Positions 1 to 11,496 of a stretch of 64,000 nucleotides of DNA are shown here, piece by piece. Source of the DNA: Hyperoodon ampullatus (taxonomy: Eukaryota > Chordata > Mammalia > Artiodactyla > Ziphiidae); assembly GCA_949752795.1 (NCBI GenBank), contig OX457064.1, positions 38,312,368 through 38,376,367 of the forward strand, in the 5' to 3' direction. Positions within the stretch are counted from its first letter, which is position 1, and each line of letters starts with the position of its first letter. Position numbers and translations under genes: made by a program. A model generated the notes under the pieces. The model saw only the letters and a program-made list of their open reading frames with translations. It had not been told where the DNA came from and made no database searches.

Positions 1-1430
1 TTCTAGTAAATTGTCAGAAAGAGAAAACTGTCAGAAGAATTTTATGACGTGGTAGCTCTGTTGCTCAAGCCTAAATATGTCAAAACCAAATCCCATTGAC
101 TATGTTGTTTGCTTGTGTATGTGCCAGCTTCGAGTGGCCTTTTTAGTGTAAAAAATGCTGTTCTTAGGCAATGAGGACTTCTGGTCAGATCCCAGTAGTT
201 TCTTGAGGAAAACCCAAAGTCAAACCTTTGTTGCAAATCTTTTTCTGTGACACTCATACACTTACCTTAGGTCTTGCCTCTATAAATAACAGTTGGTCCA
301 AACTGAAAATGTTGGGAGTGAACTGGTGAGGATGAGTGGGAAATGGGATGGAGAGACGAGTGAAATAATCTGGGGTCAATTTTCCTGTCTTCAAGTTTCA
401 CATTAAGGAATTACCATATTTTTCAGAGATTTAAGAGATTGCCATTCTCCTAGCTTGGTTGCTTATCAGCTATTCTATCTCAGATTCTGTTGCACAACAG
501 CATCTGTAAAATGGAGGTGCTGATATTTCCCCTCTCACCTTGACAAGGGTGCTAAATTATACTGTGCCTATCTATAGACAAGCAACAGGGATACTCCAAA
601 GACCTAAAGAAATAAATGTAAGGCACTCTGTCACTGCTGTAGCTACAGAGCAGTACGATGTTATTGTATGTTTTCTGTATCTACTCCATCGTACAGTTTT
701 TACTTTGGTGGCACTTGCGGAGTGAATGTGAGCTTTGACCTTTGAGATGATGTTATATGGTGACTGTTTCAAGTCATTGTTTATTTAAAAACTGGAAAGT
801 GTCCAAGGATTCACTTTTATTCTTCCGGTAGCAAATAAGTCATTATTAGTATCAATCCATGTTGACAATTACTTTCAATTCTGGGTAAAAGCACACATCT
901 TCAGATCCACAACCACTAGCCCATGGTAGGTGAGCAGACTGGAGACCAGCTTTGTGCCTAGGTGGGCACCCCTTGCTCTGGAATGCCTAGCAATACTCAA
1001 GGTTATGGCAGGGGGCTCCTGAAGTGAGTGGTTGCAGGAGAAGAAAGGTATTCATCCTGAGTAGTAAGAGATTCAGAAGACACAGGTCTGTTCTAATAAG
1101 AAGGTTCTGGTTTGGGAGTGGAGGGTAGAACTGACAATAACATGACAACCGTCATTTGGGGTCTCTTCCAGCCCAGCCCACAAAATCGATTTCATGGGAA
1201 GAGGCTTTGAGCAGAGCAGAGAGGGGTTCACAGAAAGTCTCACCAAGCCATTAGGGACTTGAGATGCCTGTGTTTTGGGAACTGTGTAATTGGAAGAAGG
1301 AATCTTGTAGCCTTGCTTTGGTGGATTGGCAACTCTGGTGCCAGCAGTTCTGGCAGTGACAGAACACAGAACAAGTGGCATCCATGTCACCTGAGACTCC
1401 CCTGGGACTCCAGGAATCATTATGTAGTGG
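1..1430. other. No gene recognised; mostly single-copy-looking sequence
   Basis: No frame here resembles a known protein and no repeat is clear except a weak MIR-like piece near 495-575. The open frames are under 140 codons, overlap on opposite strands and show no family motif. Confidence 0.6.
495..575 (+). repeat. MIR-like SINE fragment (weak)
   Basis: The stretch 'catctgtaaaatggaggtg' followed by a T/C-rich segment resembles the conserved core of MIR after the 'cctcagtttcctc' block. The left and right parts of MIR are not visible, so this is tentative. Confidence 0.3.
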
Positions 1431-1470
1431 GGTGTATGTGTGTGTCTGTGTGTGTGGGGGGGGGGAGGGT
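1431..1470 (+). repeat. Short TG microsatellite ending in a ten-G run
   Basis: Imperfect TG repeats run into ten consecutive G (1456-1465), then A and GGG. A pure G run of this length is unusual for the surrounding sequence. Confidence 0.85.
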
Positions 1471-1639
1471 ATTTGGGAGGAAGCACTTAAAATTGTCTAT
1501 TTGTCCTAAGATCACAGGTGGAGAGAGAGACAGAGAGACCATTTCCCACTGTTATTGGGACCCTCTCTTTTGTCCTTGACCAGTGCAGTAGTTTGCTTAA
1601 TAATTTAAAAATAAATTGGGGAGGGTGAGGCCCAGTAAT

Positions 1640-1740
1640 GTGACTGTACTCAGTGCCTGTGAACTGCACACTTAACAATGGTTAAGATGGTAAATTTTAT
1701 GTTATGTGTATTTTACCACAATAAAAATAAAAATAATTGG
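1640..1740 (+). mobile_element. 5'-truncated L1 3' end, sense
   Basis: The motif 'acttaacaatggttaagat', then 'ggtaaattttatgttatgtg' and 'ttttaccacaataaaaa', matches the terminal part of many mammalian L1M 3' UTRs, ending in a polyadenylation-like AATAAA and A-rich tail. The reverse complement of the same end starts the antisense L1 at 49767, which supports the call. No ORF remains. Confidence 0.55.
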
Positions 1741-1744
1741 GGTG

Positions 1745-3000
1745 GGGGATACAGGTGAATTTTCCTTTTAAGGAAAAAAAGAGATAATTTAATAAATGGA
1801 ACAATGTGGGACAAAGGATAGCCTCAAAGGGACTTCTGCCAGCCAGGCTGAATAATCACCCACTCTGGCTGGGTCATTAGCTCTCCTATCTGGTCATTAA
1901 TCCCTGCACCCTGAATAAAGACAAGCGCCAACTGCAATCCTTCAATCCACTTTCCAATAGGATATCCGAATTACACTCACTGCACTGAACTTTTCCAGAC
2001 CAGATGTTTGAAGACTTCTCAGTCCTCTGGATAAAAACTGTCCTTTATCTTCTTGATTTATGACAGACTTTCATTTGATGATCAAACGGAGCCACTAATA
2101 ATTCTGTTAGAGATGTCTTAGACGGTCCTTAGAAGAATATTTATATCCCGCAGGCTCAGTCCTCTTTCACTCTGTCAGCAGCACAGGTCTTAGCCCTCCG
2201 TGTATGCACTTTCTTCCACATCGGGGTACTATTTAAATTATTGTTCTTTTCCTTTAGTGCTTTTAAGATCAGGCCTCTGTTGGGTGATGCTTGAAATGGC
2301 AGTCACTTGGGGTGAAACGCCTCCGGGACTATACGAAGCCACTCATGTAACTTGACTCTGTCAAGCCCTGCATTCTTCTATTGTCACACTCACTGTGCTG
2401 TTAAGAAAGGTTTTGTTTTATCTACTCAACCCAGTAAGGGGGTTTGGGAAATGTAAGTCTCATGTGGTGAGAAAGAAAATAAGTATGTGTTATTTTAAAA
2501 CCTGTATTCTCTTTTAGAAAAAAGAAAATGAAAGGAACATCTTTTCTTTAGAATGAGAAAAATTGCTAGAGGACTCAATCATAAGATTGAAGTGGCTGGA
2601 GCTTTCAGAGAAATACACATTTGGACATGTAACTGGCTATTCCCGCTTGATTTCCCTCCTGGCTGTAAGAATAGCACATCACAAAGCAACTGAGAGGTCT
2701 AGTGGTTTTAGTTTTCTTAGACAGTAAATCACATAGCCCATGAAGAGGTTGACTGGAAAACACGTGGTTTGATCTTGGAAAAGGCCACAGACAGTGAGTG
2801 TTTATTCTTAGCTATAAGAAAAAGAGGTGGTTACAGTACTGGGTAAGCATAAAGAAGAGAATCTGCAGTTTTGAGGGCATAAAGGAGACTTACACTCTCC
2901 CCAGAAAAGCGTTCTTATTCATTGTCAAGTGCCTGAAATAATGGTATTACTTTTTCTTTTATATAGTTTAAGATTTTATGTACACATGTCTCTGGAAGGA
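1745..3000. other. No gene or clear repeat
   Basis: Ordinary AT-leaning sequence. I see no exon-like frame, no long tandem repeat and no transposon end that I can name. Confidence 0.55.
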
Positions 3001-3004
3001 GGTA

Positions 3005-3190
3005 AGCCACTTTTTCTAAGTGTAGGACTAGCTGTTTTAAAGTTACCTGGGATACTTGTTAAAATAAAGATTCGGTACCAAGACCCTCTGAATCAGAAAT
3101 TTGGGATTCTACATTTTAACAAGCTCCCAGGTGATATTTTTTCCCAACAAGATCACTGTCACTACTTCAATCCATTAGTAGTCATTTTGT
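3005..3190. mobile_element. MER5/MER20-like hAT DNA-transposon relic
   Basis: Characteristic pieces are present in order: 'agttacctgggatacttgtt', 'ctctgaatcagaaattt', and 'cattttaacaagctcccagg' followed by 'tgat'. These match the non-autonomous hAT-Charlie elements of placental mammals (MER5A/MER20). The ends are too decayed to show terminal inverted repeats or an 8-bp duplication. Confidence 0.6.
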
Positions 3191-3220
3191 CATAACTGGG
3201 CTGCTGTAACTGGGCAAATG

Positions 3221-3343
3221 TTGGGTGGGGAAAAGATCTAGAGGGCGCTCAGGAGGGGGCGTGGGGAAGAGATCTAGAGGGCGCTCAGGAGGGGGCGTGG
3301 GGAAAAGATCTAGAGGGCGCTCAGGAGGGGGCGTGGGGAAGAT
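3221..3343 (+). repeat. 36-bp minisatellite, three full units plus a partial
   Basis: Units occupy 3227-3262, 3263-3298 and 3299-3334, with a partial fourth to 3343. Units 1 and 3 are identical; unit 2 differs at one position (A to G at the eighth base). Each unit contains 'tctagagggcgctcaggagg' followed by a G-rich block 'gggggcgtgggga' at the junction. The near-identity means a recent tandem expansion. Each junction holds a KLF/Sp-like GC box. Confidence 0.95.
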
Positions 3344-3345
3344 GG

Positions 3346-3754
3346 GGCAACACTCAAGGGAAGAAAAAAGGGAGGGAAAAACTTACCTGGTATAGTCTGG
3401 TAGGAGAGATACTCAACTTATTTCATAGTTGACCCTTGGAATTTGACATTTGGAAGGATCCTGATGGTGTTTCAGAACATGCAGTTCACAGGAATCAAAG
3501 AAGAAAATAAAAATTCAAACCATAGACAAACTGGAAGGAACGGAGCAGACATCCTACTCCACAGTGGAGGAATGATAGCTTGGAACTCTTAGAAATAACA
3601 TAAGAAATCACGAAGTGGAAGATGACTAAAAACTTCATAGAAACATGACAATTTAACATCCCCAAACAGAAGAACATGAATGCAAATGACAAAAAGTTCA
3701 AAATATAAATACACATTTACCAAAAATATAAATGAAAAATTATGAAAGGAGTCT
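3346..3754. other. No gene recognised
   Basis: A-rich sequence. A 73-codon minus-strand frame (3495-3716) is hydrophobic only because the strand is T-rich in that frame; no homology is apparent. Confidence 0.5.
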
Positions 3755-3852
3755 AATATGTATTTTATGTATTATATATGCATATATGTATATATATGAC
3801 ATACATATGTATATATGTATATGTATATAACATGTACATATGTATATGTACT
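3755..3852 (+). repeat. AT-rich TATG/TA microsatellite
   Basis: Irregular repeats of 'atatgtat' and 'acatatgt' units without interruption by other sequence. Likely length-polymorphic. Confidence 0.85.
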
Positions 3853-3910
3853 ATAGGCCAGGAATTTGCACATATTTATCTGAGTCCTTACAATTGCCCT
3901 ACAAGGCCCC

Positions 3911-4131
3911 TATTTTTTTTTTTTTTTTTTTTTTTTTTGCAGTACGCGGGCCTCTCACTGTTGTGGCCTCTCCCGTTGCGGAGCACAGGCTCCGGACGTG
4001 CAGGCTCAGCGGCCATGGCTCACGGGCCCAGCCACTCCGCGGCATGTTGGATCTTCCTGGACCGGGGCACGAATCCGTGTCCCCTGCATCGGCAGGTGGA
4101 CTCTCAACCACTGCGCCACTAGGGAAGCCCC
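3911..4131 (-). mobile_element. CHR-type tRNA-derived SINE, antisense
   Basis: Read on the minus strand it starts with 'ggggcttccctagtggcgca', has the tRNA-like head and CHR body, and ends with a long A tail (T run at 3912-3938 on the plus strand). It is flanked by a 16-bp duplication: 'acaaggcccctatttt' at 3901-3916 and 'acaagacccctatttt' at 4132-4147, one mismatch. In sense this duplication starts with AAAA, as in L1-endonuclease targets. Non-coding. Confidence 0.95.
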
Positions 4132-4319
4132 ACAAGACCCCTATTTTTATGGCCAGATTGGAAAAATTAAAACCTCAGGACCAGAAAGTTGAAGCACCTT
4201 GCTTGCTTGATAGTCAGATGGGTGTGTCTGACTGTAGAGTCCACGTTCTTACCACCAAGCACAGAGGTTCCACACCATGTACAGACCATCAACTGCTCAC
4301 TTGATCCATGTTATCTTCT

Positions 4320-4600
4320 CTTTCCTAAGAGCACAGCTGGACTGCATTTCCCAGAACCTCTGTGCTGAGTCGGCCATATGACTGAGTGTATTGAATGGAT
4401 TGACAGTGGGAAGAAGTGTTCCATATGCAGGCCTGACCTAAAAAAAATTATCCTATGAATACTCATCTTTTTCTTTTCCCTTTTCTGGCTGACTGGAATG
4501 GAGGTGTACTGCAAAGCAACTTGGGAGCCTAGAGCTGAAGATGGCATAGCCTCTATGGCCTGGGGTCCCAGTCATTGTATAGAAGTTGTCCTACATAAGC
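4320..4600 (+). repeat. Ancient mammalian interspersed repeat, family unresolved
   Basis: The segment 'gactgcatttcccagaacct', then 'ggccatatgactgag', resembles a common old mammalian repeat whose typical text is 'catttcccag ... gtggccatatgactgag'. The rest is too diverged for a name. A second copy of what may be the same family is at 40500-40790. Confidence 0.4.
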
Positions 4601-4689
4601 AGAGAATAGATTCCTCATGTACTTGAACCATGACACATGTAGACCTATTGCTTATAAGGATTATTCTCTCATAACAAATGTTCCCGTGA

Positions 4690-5090
4690 AGAAATCATAT
4701 AACACCTCTAAAACTCCAGGGACGAATGACCAGATGATACATTAAAACGTAGTTTATATAATAGGAAACATACCCGATAAGTAAATGTACAGAGCCATAT
4801 TCTACCTAGAGAATAGTTAAAGAATTATAAATTAAAATGTGAAATGTGCTGACAAGACTGTGGGGACCAACATACATCACGCAACACTGAGGCATCATAT
4901 GTTGGTGCAATCATTTTTGGAGGGAAATGAAGGAATATTTATTTAAAAGCATTGTAACATTCATCCTTTTAAAATTGAAACCTAGTCCTAGATAGTAATC
5001 CTAAATGATTATTTGAGATAAACATCACAAGTATAAAATTGTATTTATAATAGCAAACACACTAAACAACCTAAAATATAAAGACCAGTG
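4690..5090 (+). repeat. Possible decayed L1 fragment
   Basis: A-rich sequence with pieces such as 'tttataatagcaaacacact', 'aaacaacctaaa' and 'ggtgcaatcatttttgg' that resemble L1 ORF2/3' UTR sequence. Many stops and indels; only a guess. Confidence 0.3.
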
Positions 5091-5092
5091 TA

Positions 5093-5658
5093 TTAATCAG
5101 GGTTCTGCAGAGAAACAGAATCAAGATGTGTGTATGTGTGTATGTGTATACATATACATGTACATATACATATGTATGGGGGAGAGATATTGATTGATTG
5201 ATTTTAGGAAATTGGCTCTTGTGATTATGGAAGCTTGGCAAGTCCAAAATCTGCAGGGTAGTCCATCAGTCAAGAGACCAAGGGAAGACTCACAATTTGA
5301 GTCCAAAGATAGTCTGCTGGCAGAATTCCCTCCTTTTGTGGGGAAGTTAGTTTTTTTCTATTAAGGCCTTCAACTGATTAGACGAGGCCCACCTACATAG
5401 GGAAAGTAATTTGCTTTGCTCAAAGTCTACTGATTTAAATGTTAATCTTATCTAAAAAATACCTGATGAATTGGGCGATTGGGATTGACGTTTATACACT
5501 GATGTGCATAAAATTGATGACTAATAACCTGCTGTATAAAAAAATAAATAAAATACAAAAAAAAAAATAAAAAATATCTTCACAGAAACACCTAGACTAA
5601 TAGTTGACCAAATATCTGGGTACTGTGGCTACAAGTTGATACTTAACATTTATCATCA
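5093..5658 (+). repeat. Ancient interspersed repeat, split by an L1 tail
   Basis: The left end 'gtattaatcagggttctgca' and 'gagaaacagaatcaa', the middle 'ccttcaactgattagacgag' and the right part 'gaccaaatatctgggtactg' follow, in order, a very common placental-mammal repeat that I recognise but cannot name with certainty. It holds an internal TG/TA microsatellite at about 5128-5178 and is interrupted at 5462-5567. Confidence 0.6.
5462..5567 (+). mobile_element. Very short 5'-truncated young L1 3' tail
   Basis: About 105 bp containing 'gattgggattgacgtttata', 'cactgatgtgcataaaattg' and 'cctgctgtataaaaaaataa', typical of L1 3' ends in cetartiodactyls, with an A-rich tail. It separates two halves of an older repeat. 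A 9-bp duplication 'taaaaaata' (5453-5461 and 5568-5576) borders it, though this is low-complexity. Confidence 0.65.
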
Positions 5659-5919
5659 CAACTGGTATAGTTACATACCTAAAAACTGAGAAATGTTTTA
5701 TCAAATTATGGGCATCAGTTTAGTGAACTATCATAGTTATTCAAAATTATGAATATGAAGACAATATAGAAACAGAGAAAATATCATTTTATCATCATGG
5801 AAGCTGATTGATACCCTGACTGCCAAGTTGTGTGTGTGTGATGCTCCTTATCTCAAGAAAGCCACAGCCCGGTGAGACAGGAGTCCTGGGTGTGTGTGGT
5901 GGGATGGGCAGGCTGCGCT

Positions 5920-6350
5920 GTTGGGAGGTGGGGATTAGTGACAGATGAAGCTGAGGGAGTGGGTGAAGATCAGCCCATGAGAGGCTGGAAGATGAACGTG
6001 TTACTGTGGCATTTGGGTTTTGCCCTATAGCCATGGGGAGCCTCTGTAGTATTTTAAAGGGAGCAGCTTTGCCTTTATAGGACATGATTTTGGTATCAAA
6101 ATAGGGATTGGTATATAGGGAGGCCTAAGGCCAAGAGACTAATTAACAGGGCCTGGTGAGAAATGACCTGAGCCTGAATTAAAGTGGTAGCAATGGAAAT
6201 AAAAAGAGGGAAGAGATTCCAGGGAAGTATACAAGAGGCAGAGTCAATGGAATTTGATGACGTTGGATATACAGACTAAGGGAGAAGAAAAACATGAGAA
6301 AAAACTCCCAGATTTCTGGTTGGCTGCTTCCCAACAAAGATACATAACAG
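5920..6350 (-). mobile_element. L2 (LINE-2) fragment, antisense
   Basis: Order of pieces matches the antisense of L2: 'ccatggggagcctctgtag', 'attttaaagggagcagcttt', 'gaaatgacctgagcctgaat', 'cagatttctggttggctgct'. These correspond to the region around the end of L2 ORF2. Heavily diverged; no frame survives. Confidence 0.55.
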
Positions 6351-6885
6351 AGGAGGAAAAACAATTTTGGGGGAGAGGAAAATGAGATTGTGAAGCCACT
6401 TTTGAATATGCTTCACTTTGCTTCATGTGGTTTTGGGACAACTACAGTGAGGGTCCAGTTAGAAAAGAGAAACCAAACCAATTATCTTAGTGGAAAGAAA
6501 TTAATAAAGGGATTACTTAAGAAAAAGCTAATAAGGGACACTTAGGTGACACAGGACTAGCAGTGGCAGGGAACAGCTTCCATCCTAGGGCTGAGGGAAC
6601 AAAGGGAAGAAATTGGAGACTTTAGAGCAAGGAAGAGATGCTATATGGAGTCGGGATAGATGGCTGGGAAATGATCATGAGGCTGGACCAGGAGAACTGA
6701 AAAGAATCAGGTGGTTTTGGGTGCTGCTGGGATGAGAGGCCGTTGTTGCTGGGGAGATGCTGACAGGAGAGCAAGGGGACAGGAAGGAGTGATACCCTTC
6801 TTCCTTCTCCAGCCTTGCTGTTTTCCTCCAACTCCCCCTATTTGCAGAGTGTAGCCTGTTGGGAGAGGGGAAATGTCATTTGTAG
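6351..6885. other. No gene; possible old repeat
   Basis: Around 6440-6640 ('agaaaccaaaccaattatct', 'aaagggattacttaag', 'gggctgagggaacaaaggga') the sequence has the flavour of an old interspersed repeat, but I cannot assign it. Confidence 0.4.
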
Positions 6886-6889
6886 AGTA

Positions 6890-7330
6890 AAATTTCCACC
6901 ATCATAGAGTAAAGTACAGTTTGAAGATGGAAAAAAAAAACGCTTAATTTAGAAAACTTAATATTAGAAACCAGAAAGGCTGAAAAATCAGTGATCTCCA
7001 TCATTCCTAACTTTTGAGTTTCCATCTCAAATGTTAGGAAAATCACCAAATTAAAGAAAGAAGAAAACAACTTTAGAGACAAGAGCATTAGTTAATGACA
7101 ATGAAAATCAACATATCAGAGAGAAAATCAATAAAGCCAAAAGTTGTTTTTTAAAAAAAACTAGGAAAATTGATAAACTCAGTAAGACAGATCGTGAAAA
7201 AATTAGAGAAGGCAAAATTCACCAACATATTGGCTGAAGAGAGGATATTACTACACAGACATTAAAGAGAGAGAAGATACTAAGAACAACTTGACTCAAT
7301 GCATTTGAAATCCTTTGAAACTAAAAAATG
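6890..7330 (+). mobile_element. Old L1 ORF2 fragment, sense
   Basis: The A-rich run 'gaaaatcaataaagccaaaa', 'ttgataaactcagtaagac' and 'gaggatattactacacagac' matches the part of L1 ORF2 just upstream of the reverse-transcriptase core. Frames are broken by stops. It is older than the copy at 23115-25480, which carries the same region with fewer changes. Confidence 0.55.
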
Positions 7331-7479
7331 AAAGGAAATGCTTCTTTGTTGTTCCAACCCTGGAGGCCCAAACCTGCTAAATCAAGGCTGCTCTGTCACT
7401 GCAGAAGAAATCCTCTGATCTTAGAAAATCTAGGGTGTCAGCACCTTTGGTTCTTCGGAGATGAGCAGATGCTCATCCA

Positions 7480-7835
7480 CAGACTATGAAGATATTCACT
7501 GTGGTTTGTTCATACAATGGCCAAACTTGTCACACAGAAGGACATGGATGAATCTCACTCACATAATGTCAAGCAAAGAAGCCCAGTACAAAAGAGTGCA
7601 CCAAATTTCAAAGGAAGGTGAAACTGACTGATGATGGTGGAAACCAGAATTGTGGTTGCCTTTGGAGAAGAACAAGTGACTGGAATGAGGCACGAAAGAG
7701 GCTTCCGGGGAGCTAGATTACGTGTGGTTATGGGGTATGTTTGATTTGAGAAAATTCATCAAGCGCTACTTGTATCATTTATGTACTTTTCTATATGCAT
7801 GTTAGACTTTAATGAAAACTATAGTTGAAAAATTC
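7480..7835 (+). mobile_element. Old L1 3' end, sense
   Basis: Contains 'ggacatggatgaatctcact', 'aatgtcaagcaaagaagccc', a '...ggtggaaaccagaattgtgg' segment and a terminal 'tgttagactttaatgaaaac', in the order seen in L1M 3' UTRs. It may be the 3' part of the same insertion as 6890-7330, with the intervening 150 bp unassigned. Confidence 0.55.
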
Positions 7836-9165
7836 AGTTTGGACAGAGACTGAGAGAGGGATTCTATCAATATCTTGCTTTAGTCTCATTTCTCTTCCAC
7901 TCTTACTTGACCCTGTGCTGTCTTCTAATTTGCTTCCATCCTTCCCTCTCAATCAGGTCGGCAACCTCTTCAATCAGGAAGGACTTGAGGTCTGGTTTGT
8001 AATTGCTGGAGATGTTGAAATACAGAAATACCTTTTGGTTTTTATTAGGAAGACATCATCAGCTGGATTTCATCTGTCCTGGCTGTTTGCATTGATCACT
8101 GTTACTTTGCAAAGCTGTCAACAAGATCCCTACAGGAAGAGGGACTCTTTCCCAGTGCCACTGCACTCAACTGAGGTCTTGGGGAAAATTGCTGGTTCAG
8201 AATGCTGGGGAGATGGAAATTTTATAAATTGCTCTAGCTTTTGACAAGAAAAAAGATACCTCTGGGCTGGGCATCACCCAGAAGTCCTTACAGCTGTGGT
8301 TGTTTTCTAGTCTATTGCTAACAAATATGCCCCTGACAAGAGCCCTGACAGCCAAGGCTATCTACTTGCTGCTGCCCTGGGATTTTTGCTGTTTAACTTT
8401 TTCATGGCTACTTCTAGGGGTTACTTACATAGTAATAGCTTGAATGAATTGATTTAAAAAGTATACGTTACAGAGTAGTCATATAAAAATAGTAAAAAAA
8501 AAAAACCAACACCCATTAACATTCATAAGAGACACACACAGACACACATTAATACTTTTTAAAACATCCCCAAGTATTGTTAAATTTGGTCAGGTTGGAG
8601 AAAAAAATCATGCAAGCAGTTAGCTAAGCTGTCATAGAAGCTAAAATGGTAGATCACTGAATTTTTAAAAAAATTTTAATTTTGTGAACTGGTTTCATGT
8701 AGACAGTTTGTACACACATGTCTTTCATATACTTGCAAACACTTAGATTAACAACAGTCTTTTCATCACTTGATCGAAGGTTTGGATACTTTCTGGCTCG
8801 ATCCTCTAAAAAGCTGCAAATGGGTGTGGGACTGAGAATTAGGTTGCAGGAGATGGACACATCTCCTGGAGCGAATCCAGTCACAGGCCAGGAGATCTGA
8901 CTACTGACTTGATGCTCTGGGGTACCAGCTCTTTATTGGTTTTCAAGCACTAAGAAATATTTTCAGCAGATGACAATGGAAAGAGAACCCTAGACAGGCC
9001 ACCTCATGGTTTCTTGCTTTCGTTTTTTAAAATATTCTAAAGCTTTGATACTTGCCCCTGGACAATTGCCAAGTATTTTGGAGAAGCTTAGTGCTTCATC
9101 TGTAGTGTGATGGCTGTGATTTTAAGGTGAACAGTAAAGCTGTCATGATAATTATTTAAATTAAA
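7836..9165. other. No gene recognised
   Basis: The frame at 7825-8244 (139 codons, plus strand) starts inside the L1 end and has no recognisable domain. Small CA repeats occur near 8532-8549. Nothing else stands out. Confidence 0.5.
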
Positions 9166-9169
9166 AAAA

Positions 9170-9790
9170 ATTTTTTGAGTTTATTTTAGAAAGTTTCTGA
9201 CAGACCAAAAACATAAGAATAAAGTAATATAAACTCATGTGCCTATGACCCAGATTAAGGAAAACAATATTATTAATGTTCTTAAAATAGTCCTGTGGGT
9301 GCTACTCCTTTTTCTCATAACCCTCCTCTCTCCTCCAAGAGCATCCATTTCTTCAATCAGATGCTTATCACTGCATGAACTTCTTAATACTTTACATATA
9401 TATCTAAAACTTAATACTTAATCTTTCAATATATATACATTATACCATGTACTATATATAATCCTTACTAAATTCTTTAATACTATATATGTTATATAGT
9501 ATAAATATATATACTATATATATCTTAGTGTATGCATATACATATGTGAATATTGTATAATATATATAAAACTCTGTAAGTGATATGTGTTGTGTGTAGA
9601 GTATTGCTTTTCATTTTAAAATTTTTATATAAATGATCTCATACTGTATATACATATTCTTTTGTTATTTGCCTTTTGGTCATGTTTATGTTGATGAAAT
9701 ACAGATTTATTCATTTTCACTGTTGTATAATACTCCATTACATTAATACATTATATTAATCAATTTTCCTGTTCAGGAGTATTTGTTTAT
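9170..9790 (-). repeat. Decayed L1-like sequence, antisense
   Basis: Pieces such as 'actcatgtgcctatgaccca', 'gttgtataatactccattac' and 'aatttttatataaatgatctc' resemble antisense L1 3' UTR. The AT-rich patch at 9428-9570 sits within it. Confidence 0.4.
9428..9570. repeat. AT-rich low-complexity patch with palindromes
   Basis: Nearly all A/T with nested inverted repeats: arms of 9 bp at 9481-9489 and 9493-9501, and arms of 10 bp at 9493-9502 and 9511-9520. Confidence 0.8.
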
Positions 9791-11145
9791 ATTAACTAGT
9801 AAGAGAAATATTTGCTGAAAAAAAGAGAAACCATAATACAATTTTTGGGTTTCTTTTTGTTTAGGTCAATAGCTGTCATTTTCTAATCAGTATATATTGA
9901 AAAACGTCAAGCTTTTGTCTTCAGCAAACAATGTTCTTGGGACCTGGATTGAGAGTAAATTTCCAGTGCTGTTCTTTATTTAAAAATTTTAATGACCTCA
10001 TTTTCACTTCCATCTCCTTCATGGTTGGCAATATTATGCCAAAGCTCATTCTCTCTCTCTGTCTCTCTCTTAATTGAAATAGAATTCTCAAACCATGAAA
10101 GTCACTCTTTAGAGCATGAAATTCAATGGCTTTTAGTATATTTACAAAATTATACAACCATCACCACTATTTAATTCTTTAATTTCATCACCCCAAAAGG
10201 AAATCCCACATCCATCGGCAGTCACTTCTATTCCACTCTACCCCCAGCACTTGTTTACTTTCTGTTTCTACAGATTTGGCTAATCTGGAAATTTCATTTA
10301 AATGGAGTACAATATATGGCCTTTTAAAATAAATTCTTTCTTTCATTTAGCTTAATTCTTCATCTATGTCATAGCATATATAAACACTTCATTACTTTTT
10401 AATGGATGAGTACTATTCCATTGTATGGATATATCATACGATATTTAGCTATTCATCAGTTGATGGACTTTTGGGTTGTTTTCACATTTTGGCTACTATA
10501 AATAATGCTGCTATGAACACTTGTGTACAAGTGTTTGTGTGAACACATGTTTTCAACTATCTTGGGTATACACCTAGGGAATGGAATTTCTGGGCTCAAA
10601 TTTTGAGGAACTGCCAAACTGTTTTCTAAAGTGTTTGTATCATTTTACATTCTCATCAGCAACATAAGGATTCCAGTTCTCCACATCTTTGTCGACACTT
10701 GTTACTGTCTTCTTAAAAACTATTATTATAGCCATTCTAGTGGGTGTGAAGTAGTATTTCATTGTGGTTTTGTTTTTAATTTCCCTCATGACAAGTAATG
10801 CTGTTGGGTATCTTATTGTGTATTTATTGGTCATTTGTATATCTTCTTGGAGAAATCTCTGTTCAAAACCTTTGCCCATTTTAAAATTGGGCTGTTTGTC
10901 TTTTAATTGTTGAGTTCTAGAGGTGCTTTAATTATGCCAGACATTAGATCCTTATCAGATATATGATTTGTGATTATTTTCTCACATTCTCTGGGTTGTC
11001 TTCTCACTTTCTTGATAGTGTCGTTTTGAAGCACTAATCTTTTTAATTTTGATGAAGTCAATGTATGTATTTTTTTTCTTTATGCATCTTGTGCTTTGAT
11101 GTCATATCTTAGAAATCATTGCCTAATTCAAGGTCACAAAGATTT

Positions 11146-11360
11146 TTTTTTTTTTTTTTTTTTTTTTGCGGTACGCGGGCCTCTCGCTGTTGTGGCCTCT
11201 CCCATTGCGGAGCACAGGCTCCGGACGCGCAGGCTCAGTGGCCATGGCTCACGGGCCCCGCCGCTCCGCGGCATGTGGGATCCTCCCGGACTAGGGCACG
11301 AACCCGTGTCCCCTGCATCGGCAGGCGGACTCTCAACCACGGCGCCACCAGGGAAGCCCC
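11146..11360 (-). mobile_element. CHR-type SINE inside the L1, antisense
   Basis: Long T run (about 11142-11167) then the CHR body and tRNA-like head ending 'ggcgccaccagggaagcccc'. Flanked by a perfect 16-bp duplication 'aaggtcacaaagattt' (11130-11145 and 11361-11376). The exact duplication and long tail point to recent insertion. Confidence 0.97.
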
Positions 11361-11496
11361 AAGGTCACAAAGATTTATACCTATGTTTTCTTCTAAGAAT
11401 TTTATAGTTCTAGCTCTTACATTTAGGTCTTACATTTTGATCCATTTTAAGTTAATTTTTGTACATGGTATGAAATAGGGTCCAATTTCATTCTTT

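Noticed and set aside
3221..3343. Minisatellite as a CRISPR-like array
   Set aside because: Units are contiguous without unique spacers, and the genome is mammalian.
3778..4304. Open frames of 60-154 codons over the SINE (also at 11096-11478, 14022-14354, 49318-49633, 56133-56454 and 59750-60176), looking like a conserved protein family
   Set aside because: They are translations of the CHR SINE in several frames and both strands. Similarity among them reflects the shared repeat, not selection on protein.
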